DNA of 64,000 bases. It comes from Balaenoptera acutorostrata (taxonomy: Eukaryota > Chordata > Mammalia > Artiodactyla > Balaenopteridae). The stretch lies in NCBI RefSeq assembly GCF_949987535.1, contig NC_080079.1, forward strand, positions 57,399,000 through 57,462,999. The letters are read 5' to 3'. Each line of letters opens with the position of its first letter. The stretch's first letter is position 1. A program made the position numbers and the translations under genes. Positions 55,015-64,000 of this stretch are shown piece by piece. Below the pieces are notes generated by a model. It was not told the DNA's origin, ran no database searches, and saw nothing but the letters and a program-made list of their open reading frames with translations.

Positions 55015-56147
55015 GAAGGGAGTGCATCATAAGAAAGGAACCCAGAATCCCACCGCGCGGCTTTCACCCAAGCAGCTCTGCTTTCAAACGTCTTACATCT
55101 GGGGCCTCTGCTTAGAGTCCTTAGAAAAGGGATTCCACTACTAAATAAATGCGTGACACTCCCCTGTCCCACCACACGTCCCACCTCTCGTCCCCAAGGA
55201 GGCAGACTCTTTACGAGGCTACACTGTGGCTCCGTGGGAGGAACTTCACATGGGCAAAGGGTCCCCCAACAGCCTCTCAGCAGGGGCGCCCTCAGCTTCC
55301 GAACCATCCACTGACCCAAGGCAGTTTTGAGAAGAACCTTGGACAACAGGCGCTCGTTACAGGTGACACGTGAGGTCTAAGGAGCTCTTTATGAGAGGTA
55401 GCAGAGTGTCCTGGGAAGAGAGGTACTGTCACTCCTTCTTTGCCACATCCAGAGCCTTTGGCCTGGTCAGAAACAGCTGCGCAGCCGCAGGGCTTGCCGG
55501 GAGCTGCTGCCAAGGAGAACAGGAGAGTGCAGCAGAGACCAGGAACAGAAATCCGGCCAAGCAGGGGGCTCGAGGAAAGTTTCAAAGATTCCAAAGCTGG
55601 GAATTAAGGGAGCCCCAGAATCTGAAATGCCCTGCAATTTAGGTGGAGGAGATGGTGAGTCTTGTCATCATGAGGGCCTGAGGCCCCCACCCCAGAGGAA
55701 TACAGGGAGATGGCAGTGGGATCAGAGAGAAACAAATGGCCAGGAGCCTTCAAGTGGCCAAGAGCAAGAGGTCAACAGCAGAGAGTCTGCAGCTGGGCTC
55801 CCCCATCAGCCCAGGAGGCTGATGGACCCCAGGAGCAGCCCCAAACAGTTCCCAGACTCGGGCCGGTGTCCTCACTCCCTGCTTGTAATTACCCTGTGAT
55901 AGACGTTGGCATTGCTGCTAAAGGTGTCTGCGTGCAACCTTTATGGTCATTTTCCAACAGCCCAGACCTTTACTCTCTTGTGGGAGCAGGTTAAGATGAT
56001 TATGCAGATAGATGGACCCCAGTGCAATATTATGTCAGCAATGGAGATGTAGGAGCTGCAGTCAGGGCACGATTACCACCAAGCAGAGGCTGCCGCCACT
56101 GGTGCGAGACAGAGGGAACCTGCACGGGAACTCTGGGCTCCTGAGCA
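55015..56147. other. No recognised gene
   Basis: 55890-56060 is AT-balanced, with GTTAAGATGATTATGCAGAT and ATATTATGTCAGCAATGG, possibly regulatory but weak. Overlapping frames near 54918-55642 have no domain. Confidence 0.4.
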
Positions 56148-56192
56148 TTACACAGTCACACACACATACTCACACACTCACACTCACTCCTC
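56148..56192 (+). repeat. Degenerate CA tract
   Basis: CACACACATACTCACACACT repeated with CT interruptions. Confidence 0.8.
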
Positions 56193-56230
56193 AGCCTCTA
56201 TAGTTAGTTCTCTGGCTACAGCTGGACTCT

Positions 56231-56244
56231 GTTCCCATGGAAAC
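56231..56244. promoter_or_regulatory. X-box-like imperfect palindrome
   Basis: GTTCCCATGGAAAC resembles the RFX site at 47032 in size and symmetry (CCATGG centre, GTT/AAC ends) but departs from RFX consensus at two positions (GTTCCC for GTTGCC and GGAAAC for GGCAAC). Confidence 0.3.
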
Positions 56245-57004
56245 ATGAAATGTCAGCCACGTCTGTTGGGATGCCGGGAAGGCACAGGTCTGCGGGGAGG
56301 AGAGGCAGCCAGGACCCAAGGAAGACCTGCTCCCAAGCTTGCTTGGCAGGGATGGGGAGAACGAGGTCACATGAGCAGGCAGACCCCCAAAGGACTACCC
56401 AAAGTGTCACCCAAAGGGACCAGCACGCTCCCTTCAAGCCCTAGGCAAGGGTGGGGTCGGCACACAGAAGTGTTGATGCTATAGTTCTGGGCACCTCCTA
56501 GAGAGGGCTGCACCGCTCTGTGCTTCCCTGAAGACAAAGCAAGGACGAAGAAACAATCAAGTCCAGACTCATTCCACTAGACAATAAGAAACTCCCCGTG
56601 ATCCACCCTCCTTTTCCAGGTTCTAAGAGCGAGAGAAATGCCTCCCAACAACTTCCTTGGCAGGACCCCTCCTAGAGAAGCACAATAACTAGCTTCTTAG
56701 GGCTGGTTCTCCTAACACTTTGCCTTCAGCACAAGCCAACAGCCAAACACCAGTGTGGAGCTCAACAAGGCAGTTCTATTGGAAATGACACAGGCAGTGG
56801 GACAGGGAATGGTCTGCAATGAAGGTGGAGCACAGATGCCTCTGGGGGACAAATGGAAGCACAACCTTCCACAACTCTCCAGAAACAGTATCTTCTCCAG
56901 ACTGCAAAGGGCTCACAATCGTCCTCTCTGAGAAGAGCCAACAGGGCAAATATCCTGTGTGCCAATGAAGGGTGGAGCCGTACCTTCTGACATCACCAAG
57001 CAGA
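56245..57004. other. No recognised feature
   Basis: No repeat or coding signature recognised. Confidence 0.45.
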
Positions 57005-57078
57005 GAGTATGAACTACCTGTATAAAGCACCTGGCACATAATGGGGGTCCAAAACAGCAAACATTATTAACAGCAGAA
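57005..57078 (+). repeat. MIR 3' end
   Basis: TGTATAAAGCACCTGGCACA, TAATGGGGGTCC and AGCAAACATTATTAACAGC. Confidence 0.6.
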
Positions 57079-57429
57079 GAAGTATTTACAAGCCTGGCTG
57101 CCCGTGGCCCGCCCTGGACTTGGGCCTTGTAACTAATCCTAAGACCACTGTGAATCAGGTGGAGGCTGCTTCTCTGCTGACAGCCCATGTCTAGGCTAAG
57201 CTGAGCCTGAGCCGGAGAGGGAACAGCCACGGGGAGCTGGGGGACAGGGGCAGGGGAGCAAGGACTGGGTTGGTGCTGCATTTCCCATATGGATTCCATT
57301 CCCTGGGCCTGAGTACAGAAGCATAAGCCACGACCTGTATTTTCTAAAGCTGGGAATTGGAAGCCGGTAAGAGAAATGGATTCTTTGTAAGAATAGGAAG
57401 CAGAAACCTAGCACCAACTCACATCACCA

Positions 57430-57622
57430 CTTACTACGATTAGAAGCTCTTACTGGCCAAGCACCCACTAGTGCCAGGCCTGAGTAATTTAGGTTCATCC
57501 TCCCCACTCCTCACTACAAACCTGCAAAGGACGTGAAATTACCCTCTTTTTACAGGGGGAGGATACTGCGGCTCAGACAAGCAGTGTGACTTCGCCAGGG
57601 TCACCCAACGAGGAAGGGGTCA
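57430..57622 (-). repeat. MIR element
   Basis: AGCACCCACTAGTGCCAGGC, GGAGGATACTGCGGCTCAGA and CGCCAGGGTCACCCAACGAG follow antisense MIR. Confidence 0.7.
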
Positions 57623-57664
57623 GGCCCGGCACATCGTCTGCAGAGCTGCCCAATAGACCAAAAG

Positions 57665-57880
57665 AATCAGCATCGGAGGGCCCAGCTTTTGGAGCCAAAC
57701 ACATCTGGGCTTGAATCCCAGTATAGCTGCTTCCTTAACTGTGTGACCTTAGCTGAGTGATTTAACTGCTCTGAGCCTCCAGTTCTTCATCCATAAGTTG
57801 GTGTTAATAATGCACGTCTCCAAGAGTCATTGTCAAGACTAATGCGACTGTGTACAAAGTGCGGCCAGACCACAGCCATG
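57665..57880 (+). repeat. MIR element
   Basis: CACATCTGGGCTTGAATCCC, TTAACTGTGTGACCTTAGCT, CAGTTCTTCATCCATAAGTT and CATTGTCAAGACTAATGCGA. Nearly complete sense MIR. Confidence 0.85.
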
Positions 57881-58529
57881 CCCACTAACTGGGAGACGGT
57901 ATCACCCTTTGGGATGTAAGGGCCAGCTTGTCACATGTACCACGGGATCCACGGGGTTTTGAAAGACCTGGCACTGAATAAATAGCTGTGGAATGAATGT
58001 GGGCTTTTTCCCCATTGAAAAGCAGCATATGCTCATAGAACACATGAGAAATGGAAACTCGTTTTCAAAATGTCACACTTAAGTCCCACCTCTGCAAAAA
58101 TAATTGCTTTTCTGCTTTTTCTTTTAGGTAAATCATTTGAGTCTTATGAATTCCTCACCTCCCAGCCAAGTTTTCTGCCGCTCAGATTTCAGCCAAAGAC
58201 TCCCCAAACTGAGCCGGTGATTGTCCAGATGCTTGGGCCTCCTCCCGTTCGAGCCCATCTGAATTAGGATGGAAAGGGAGCTGTTTCTTCCTGGGCCCTG
58301 CCCGGTCTCCGCCGTCCACCGTCCCTCAGCCCTGCTGCAATCAAGATGGAAGACTCCTCTCAGGAATGGTGGCCACTCAAGGTGGCCCAAGCTCAGGAGT
58401 GGGGCTTTAGAGCTGCCACTGTGTGAAGAAAGTGGGCAACCAGACCCTTCAGAACAGAAGCCTTGGGGTGGAGGGAGGGGTGTTTAACCAGATCCCCTGA
58501 AGGTGCTTCTCAGAAGTGGTCCTGGCCCC
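57881..58529. other. No recognised feature
   Basis: A MIR/L2-like tail (CACTGAATAAATAGCTGTGG) occurs near 57971. The remainder is unassigned. Confidence 0.45.
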
Positions 58530-58870
58530 TAGCATGGTCAACATACAAGGCCCTTCATGACCTGGTCCCTGCCTGTCCCTCACTCCTTCCTGCCATCTCC
58601 TCGATGCTCCAGTCACACCAAACATCCACACAGGTCCCCAAACAATCAGCTTCCCTTTTCTGTTTATTCCCTCAATATAAAGGGTTTTTCTATTCATCCT
58701 TTAAGATCCCACTCAGATACCACCTCTTCCAAGCCAGAAAGCCTTCCATAAGCCCGCAAAGTTGGTGAGGTGGCCTTGTCCTGTGTTCCCTCACCCCTAG
58801 GCTTGCCTCCACTACAGGCTGACCATGTCATTGTCACAGCCTGGTCACTTGTCAGACCAGGAGCACCTGG
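58530..58870 (+). repeat. L2 element
   Basis: ACAAGGCCCTTCATGACCTG, GTCCCTGCCTGTCCCTCACT, TTTAAGATCCCACTCAGATA, CCACCTCTTCCAAGCCAGAA and AGCCTTCCATAAGCCC are L2 in order. Confidence 0.85.
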
Positions 58871-60544
58871 AGGGCAGGGGATGGTGTTGGTGACAGTAGG
58901 ATAGTTCTGCCATCTCTCAGTGAGTCCAGGGGGATAGGGGGAGCTGTCCAGCCCCAATTCCTTAAAGAGAGGTCTATACCTCCCAGTATCTAGAAGTGGG
59001 CCTGGGAGACAGTCAGGCTCACTGAATGTCCAGGGTAGGAAGGAAGAGACGGCAGAAAGCAGAGAAGGATAAGGGGTGAGTTAATAACAGGATGCTGGTT
59101 GGGACTTGCCCATGGGTCTGGGGTGGCCGCTTGGGCCCATCCATGGAGGTGATACAGGAGGACCAACGACACCACACAGAGAAAGCTGCTGACAAGCTAG
59201 CCAGGTCCCCAAAGGACTGCCACCAACCATCCTCCCCTTCTTCTCACCCTGTCTTCCATCTAGGAGCCTCAGGGAGGGGGGTGGGGACTGCTGAGACCCT
59301 TGGCCTGTGGAAGAGCAGAATCCTCTCCTCTGCCAAGCCAAGGGGAAGAAAAGTCTCCAGGAGAATCATTCCGAGAGACAGGGATGCCTGCAAGAAGAGG
59401 AGACTAGCATTTCCCCCCCGCTGGATGCTGGCTGAATGCAGAAGTGTGAAGCATGGGATGAGGGCAGTCCTTGGAGGGCTTAAAATATGCCCCTTGGAAT
59501 TCAAGGGAAGCATGAATACAGGAAGTGGTATCTTACTTGTCTGGGGGTGGCCGCAGAGCCCTGTACTTGCCAAGGGAAAAGGGGCCAGGGCTTAGAGGGT
59601 TGGGAGAAAGATGGGGGACCACTGACCCCATCCAGGCTTTCCCAAGTCCTAAAGAGCACAGAAGAGGACCTCAGGGCTCCACACACGTGAGCACAGAGGT
59701 TCAAGGACAGGGCAGGGTCATGGGCTTCCCCGGGTGGCTGCCACCCAGATGTGGCCACACCTGCCCAGCCAGGGAGATAGAAGTGTGGGCCTCTGGTGGC
59801 TGGAAAGGAGGCTCCCCGGCCCTTCCTTGGGAGCATCTCAGGGATGGAGGGGGCCAGGGTAATCTGGACACTGCCCCTGAGGCATTCGGATTCACCTTCT
59901 ACCCCGAGACCACCTCTAGGGAGGAGGCCGCCACTGGGAGGTGCCGACACACAGCAGGGAGGCGGAGTTTACGGAGCCAAAGCAAAGCCAGTCCATCTCA
60001 CTGACAGGAGATGAATGAAGCAGGGACGTCTCACACCTCCCTTCTGGGAGACACAGGAGGAGGAAGAAATGTTGCAGATGAGAAGGTCATTCCTCCCTCC
60101 CGCTCAAGGAGAGAGCTTTGACACAGCTGCGAGACTGATGTTTCCGACCAGGCCAGAGGAGGTTCTAACAACTGAAAGTGGCCAGAGATCATCAGACTGC
60201 CCATGACATTGTAAGTGACAAAGAGTGAGATGCAGCAGAGGAGAGGGGTAGGAGAAAAAGAAAGCCGTGGAATGACTCCACTCCACACAGCCGGGATCCT
60301 TCACTGAACTAGTTGCAGGAGACAGAAAGGGAGGGAGGGAGGGGAGAGGGGAGTCCCAGGAAAGAAAAAGGAGAGAAGAAGGACAGGCAAACTTGGCATC
60401 AGAAGCCAAGACCAGGAAGCTGGTACCTAGGCGTCCCCATCCTGCCGGCCTTCTTACTCCTATTCAAGCTGAGCTTCTCAGAGACTGGACAAGGGCTCCT
60501 CTGATCCCTAGAAAGTGGGTCCTTGCGTGCCAGGAAAGGGCCTG
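58871..60544. other. No recognised gene; purine-rich patch
   Basis: 60318-60390 is GA-rich simple sequence (AAAGGGAGGGAGGGAGGGGA). Overlapping opposing frames of 100-167 codons at 59092-60004 have no domain, and I reject them as genes. Confidence 0.45.
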
Positions 60545-60722
60545 GCTGGTGTTCTCACCCCCAACTGCATGTCCAAATCACCAGCAGAGTCTTTTCTAAA
60601 TATCCACCACATAACCTTCTCCAGACCAGGGGACCCTCGCTTGGGGAATAGGCTGGAAACTGACGGTTTTTAAAGCTCCCCAGGTGATTCTCATGTGCAG
60701 CCAGGGATGGGAACCAGTGGAC
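60545..60722. mobile_element. hAT-Charlie MER20-like element
   Basis: Left end TGGTGTTCTCACCCCCAACT, right end AAGCTCCCCAGGTGATTCTC then ATGTGCAGCCAGGGATGGGA and ACCAGTGG. This matches the terminal halves of MER20-type elements. Confidence 0.75.
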
Positions 60723-60729
60723 AAGGAAG

Positions 60730-60910
60730 TTCTCAAAAGGTGGTCTTTGGACCAGCAGCAGCGGCAGCACCTGGGAATTGGTAGGAATGCAGATTTTCAG
60801 GCCCTACCCCTTACCCATGGAATCAGACACCCTGGAAATGGGGCCCAGTGATGTGTTGACAAGCACTCCAGGTGAGTCTAAGCCCGGTCAATGTTGAGAC
60901 CCACTGGACT
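60730..60910 (+). mobile_element. MER5A (hAT-Charlie, non-autonomous)
   Basis: CTCAAAAGGTGGTCTTTGGA, CCAGCAGCAGCGGCAGCACC, TGGGAATTGGTAGGAATGCA and CAAGCACTCCAGGTGAGTCT follow MER5A closely (GTGTGGTCCCCGGACCAGCAGC ... ACAAGCCCTCCAGGTGATTC). It abuts the MER20-like element on the left. Confidence 0.85.
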
Positions 60911-61139
60911 AGAATATATCTGAAGAGAGGGTGAGGGAGGAGGAGGTGGTAGACGGACTGAGAGGTAAAGAGAACACGGGGGTGGGAGCGGTAAGGGCCT
61001 CTGCAGCCAGCACCCAGGACCCTGACATCCCATCCAGGCCACGTCCCTCCTCCCCAGCTCTTCAGCTCCCAGGAGACACATGGGCACTAGGCGCCATGCA
61101 CCCCAGAGGGGCTCACTACAGCACAAAATGCTGAGCTCC

Positions 61140-61380
61140 CCAGACCACCATCTATTTACTCACTCTTGGTTTCCCAGGCGTGTGGGGAGTGAGGGGAGCT
61201 GCTTGTGCTCCCATTAACCAGTCCTGATTAAATCAGCTGGGCTCCTCAAAGGACAGCACCACACAAATGGAAACTAATAATAATAATTTACTAATTGTCT
61301 CCAAGCTGGAGTCACTCTAATCGCCCACGGACAAAAGAGAACAATTAAAAGTCTCCCAAATTCCAGGAACCAAGGCTGTG
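61140..61380. promoter_or_regulatory. Conserved-looking block, homeodomain-site rich
   Basis: CCATTAACCAGTCCTGATTA, the near-palindrome CTGATTAAATCAG, AACTAATAATAATAATTTAC, TAATTGTCTCC and AACAATTAAAAG cluster in 150 bases of repeat-free sequence. Candidate enhancer by motif density only. Confidence 0.4.
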
Positions 61381-61784
61381 CCCCTCCCCCAGCTAGATGG
61401 ACTGCAGGAGGAGTGCGCAGGTGGCAGCGGTTCTGTGCTGAGGAGCCAAGATGCAGAGCAGAGGGAAGTGTACAGGGAGGGGTGCATCCTGGATGGTGAG
61501 AAGGGGACAATGAGAGAACCCAGGGAACCAAGGCTGGGAATGGACTCACCCATACCCCGCAACCTTCCCCTACCCCACCCCCCTCCTTCGTCGCAGCTTG
61601 CTGCTGCTGAGAAACACACAGAAGCTCAGCCTGCGGTGGTTGAACTCCCAGCTTCATCTTTTATCCAGCAACCCCCTTCTGTACCTCCTCCTCCAGGAAG
61701 CCCTCCCAGGCTCCTGTGTGAGGAGATGGGCTGAGCACACAGGTGTGGAGCTACACGGCAGGAATGATCTGTTCCCATGACCAG
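61381..61784. other. No recognised gene
   Basis: Opposing frames of 100-127 codons without domains. No assigned repeat. Confidence 0.45.
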
Positions 61785-61900
61785 TGAGCCTTAACTCTAT
61801 TTTACACATTAGGAATCTGGGGCTCAGAGAGGTGCAGTGACTCGGCCAAGGTCACACAATAAACTGATTGAAACCCAGGCCTGCAAACACAAGGCTCTTC
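61785..61900 (-). repeat. MIR element
   Basis: CTATTTTACACATTAGGAAT, CTGGGGCTCAGAGAGGTGCA, GTGACTCGGCCAAGGTCACA and TTGAAACCCAGGCCTGC are antisense MIR. Confidence 0.85.
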
Positions 61901-63389
61901 CCAGACACAGAGCCAGAGGAACAGGCAAGAAAAGTAGCTGTTCTTTCTAAGCGCTTTCTCCCCAGATGTCATCTTTTCAGCCAATTTTAAGGTAATAAGT
62001 TGACAAGAGAGTTGTTTTCACTGTGGTGAAAAGTCATTAAAGAAAACAGGGTAAAAACAAGCCTGTAAGTCATAGAGAGCAGGCTGGCTGAGGGGTCGGT
62101 GCTTTCCACAGGCTCTCTCCCCCAGGCAATAAACAGGCCCAGCTCTCCCCACCTGGACCGCCCCCAGCTCCCTCCTGCCCTGTCTAAAGCCCTCCTCCTC
62201 TCTAGGAGCCCCCTAATCTCCTATTACCAGCTCCCAGACCCACTTATGTGAGACTTAACAGCTCCCTGTCTAGACTGCAGACTCCAAAAGTCTTAATTGC
62301 TCTTTCATCAGCGGAGAAGGGCTGCTTCTTCGTCAAACAGCAACCACTCAGCGAGTCCTTGTTGAGCTCCTATGGGGTACCAGGCCGTGCAAGGGATTCA
62401 CAGATGTCTGAGGATTTGATGGATCATCCAGGGTCAGAAGAGGACAGCTGCCTGGGCTGGGCCTCACGCCAGATGTTAGGCCTCCAACAAAAGGGAGCGC
62501 CAAGTCATCCAGGAGCTCCACTAGCTGGAGAGGGAAGGCAGGGGGAGACACCCGGGCTGCAAATGGCCTCCCTAAGCTGCCTTTCCACAACCTGGTCCCA
62601 AGACAGCATGGCCTGGGAGTGCTCCAGACTGATGCTTGGGCACTACTCCCCTCAACAGGGATTCTGAGAAATTACTGTGTGGTGGGCACATGCTCTACAG
62701 AGGGAGAGTAGACACAATGTACGTGCTCCTTGACCAGGTAGAGTTTATCCTCTAGTTGTGGCCAGATAACTTGTCCTGACTCTCATTCCCGCCCTGCCCC
62801 AGTGATAGGCGGATTTAAGGGTAGGTGTTAATGGGTGATGATGGCGTCGTGGGTCCAGCTCCTGCTAGCTGTCTGCTCTCTCTGACATCTCCCTGTGAAT
62901 GGGTTCTGGCCTGTCCCGCCCTCTGAGCCCATCTACGTGGCTCTCCTCCCACAGCACTCTGCTCTGGGTACCAGCGCTGTCTTTTCTCCCACCAGGCCCC
63001 TCGCACACGATTTTGGCTGTCCTCTTCGGGCTCCATGAGCTGTAGCTACGGCCGAGTGATGTTCCCACATCTCCTGGGGACAACTAAGGCAGGATGTCCG
63101 TGGGCGCCTGTGATGCTGGTCCCCAAAGGACAGTTCTGAGGGGCTCAGTGGAATAACAACCTCTCCTTGGCATTCAGCACAGAAGAGAAGAGCCCTCCTT
63201 TGTCATCATTCTGGAAAGAATGGCCCCCTGGGAGCAAGGCTCTGGGATGTCACAAACAGGATTGTCAAACTGAGAGCCATTTATTCATCCCACAATCTCC
63301 TAAGTGCCTCTGTTGTTTTGTTGTTTTTTTTAATCATCGATTGTGTGCAACATGCCAACCCTTGCTTCTGCCTCAAACCCCCACCACCA
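61901..63389. other. No recognised gene
   Basis: Unique sequence with frames up to 139 codons (62248-62667) lacking domains. An L2-like fragment (GAGTCCTTGTTGAGCTCCTA, TGGGGTACCAGGCC) may lie near 62350. Confidence 0.4.
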
Positions 63390-63505
63390 CCCCCTACAGG
63401 GAGGAAGCTGGGCTCAGAGAAGGGAAGGGACTTGTTCAGGGCACCCAGCAAGTTAGGGCACTCTGGAACCCAGCCCCCCTGGCTCCAGGTCCAGGGCCCT
63501 GGGCA
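63390..63505 (-). repeat. MIR fragment
   Basis: ACAGGGAGGAAGCTGGGCTC, AGAGAAGGGAAGGGACTTGT and GGAACCCAGCCCCCCTGGCT follow the antisense MIR core and head. The long plus frame (63167-63667) crosses it. Confidence 0.65.
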
Positions 63506-63610
63506 CCCTGCCTGCAGTGGCCGCCTCTGCCGCTGCTCCCGGCCCCTCCAGGCAGGGGAACACATCAGCCCTGCTGCAAGCGCCCGGGGACCTCGCGGTG
63601 GATTAACTAC

Positions 63611-63704
63611 CTGAGGTCTTGCCTCGCTCTCTACCAGCCGCCACTGCGGCAACTGCAGTCAGGATGAAATAGAGCTGCAGAAAAACCAGCAGAGCCTCGG
63701 CCAT
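63611..63704 (-). CDS. Candidate first coding exon with signal peptide, gene unidentified
   Basis: An ATG at 63704-63702 opens a frame beginning MAEALLVFLQ. It continues with a hydrophobic core including the aromatics Y and F and ends in TAVAAVAAG followed by charged RERGKTS. That is a textbook cleavable signal peptide: short n-region, about 20 hydrophobic residues, and small residues (A-x-A) before the likely cleavage site. Two possible donors follow, CTG|GTAGAG (exon end 63635) and TCAG|GTAGTT (exon end 63611). Both leave phase 1, the usual phase for signal-peptide exons joined to Ig, CCP or EGF modules. Without splicing the frame stops at 63605-63603. The start context is only fair (T at -3, G at +4). 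The surrounding 150 bases are CpG-enriched. I do not recognise the protein. If real, the gene would extend leftward through the window. A chance hydrophobic frame in GC-rich DNA is the main alternative. Confidence 0.4.
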
Positions 63705-64000
63705 AAACCATCTCTCTCTGCCAGGAATGGCTCAGTGCCTCTCACGGGAAGGGGGGGACAACGGTCTCCGGATATGGCAGCTAGGATGGAAGAGGGGAGG
63801 GTGAGGGGGTCACTTCTAGGTCCACGTTGCACCCTGGGAGGTTGGAAGCCAAGCCAGGAGGGGAAAAAGGATGTTCTGCTAGACAGAGGCCAGGTGCTGT
63901 TCTATTGCGGGAGGGGGGCAGTCCCATCTGAGTGGGGACCGTATTTTCCCCATGACATTGGTCGTATTTCTGTAGGGGAGCCCCATTGTGGCCTCGTGAT
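63705..64000. other. Sequence upstream of the candidate exon
   Basis: Would be 5' UTR or promoter of the minus-strand candidate. I see no TATA box or CpG island. TCTCTCTCTG lies immediately upstream of the ATG on the plus strand. GGGGAGGGTGAGGGGG near 63795 could bind SP/KLF factors. The window ends before any transcription start can be judged. Confidence 0.35.

Noticed and set aside
63167..63667. 166-codon plus frame overlapping the candidate exon
   Set aside because: Crosses a MIR and a homopolymeric region, and its composition looks random. The short minus frame in the same place has a clearer protein signature.
1..64000. A prokaryotic defence or other microbial gene system
   Set aside because: No operons, ribosome binding sites or intact long genes; composition and repeats are those of a mammalian chromosome.

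Overview
This is vertebrate nuclear DNA, almost certainly from a cetacean and probably a toothed whale. The best evidence is four copies of the tRNA-derived CHR SINE of whales, hippos and ruminants (1306-1658, 1739-2037, 39814-40181, 51937-52271). Each starts with the CTTCCCTGGTGG head and has flanking target-site duplications. The copy at 1739-2037 belongs to a young-looking subfamily that I associate with dolphins and their relatives. The rest is a normal mammalian mix: many eroded MIR and L2 elements, several L1 fragments of different ages, MLT1-like and other LTRs, hAT-Charlie fragments, and CA/TG, AT and GA simple repeats. No bacterial or viral gene organisation is present.

Layout. 1-3735 is an old L1 cut by two SINEs and a short younger L1 tail. 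3736-29150 is mostly intergenic or intronic DNA with dispersed MIR and L2, two MLT1-like LTRs (12205-12560, 22955-23500), a 39-bp minisatellite (20020-20251) and a conserved-looking AT-rich block (7740-8260). 29150-31738 is an L2 followed by an L1 3' half. 31740-38500 is mixed. 38576-40560 is an LTR split by an L1, which carries a SINE behind it. 40600-50500 has hAT, MIR, LTR and L2 debris around three blocks that look functional: 42440-43130, 46840-47120 (with a perfect RFX X-box palindrome) and a CpG-rich stretch at 48940-49600. 50481-52627 has two copies of one LTR family in inverted orientation around another conserved-looking block (50880-51310). 52700-63500 is L2, MIR and hAT debris with one homeodomain-site-rich block (61140-61380).

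Genes. I see no complete protein-coding gene. Most long open frames are unrelated to known families, lie on repeats or low-complexity sequence, and show no exon structure. The one coding candidate worth attention is on the minus strand at the right edge (63611-63704). There an ATG opens a short frame with a textbook signal peptide, followed by two possible splice donors, both leaving phase 1. If it is real, a gene is transcribed leftward and much of this window is its first intron, with the conserved-looking blocks as candidate intronic enhancers. That link is inference. Repeat names come from remembered consensus sequences, and boundaries are approximate unless a target-site duplication is quoted.
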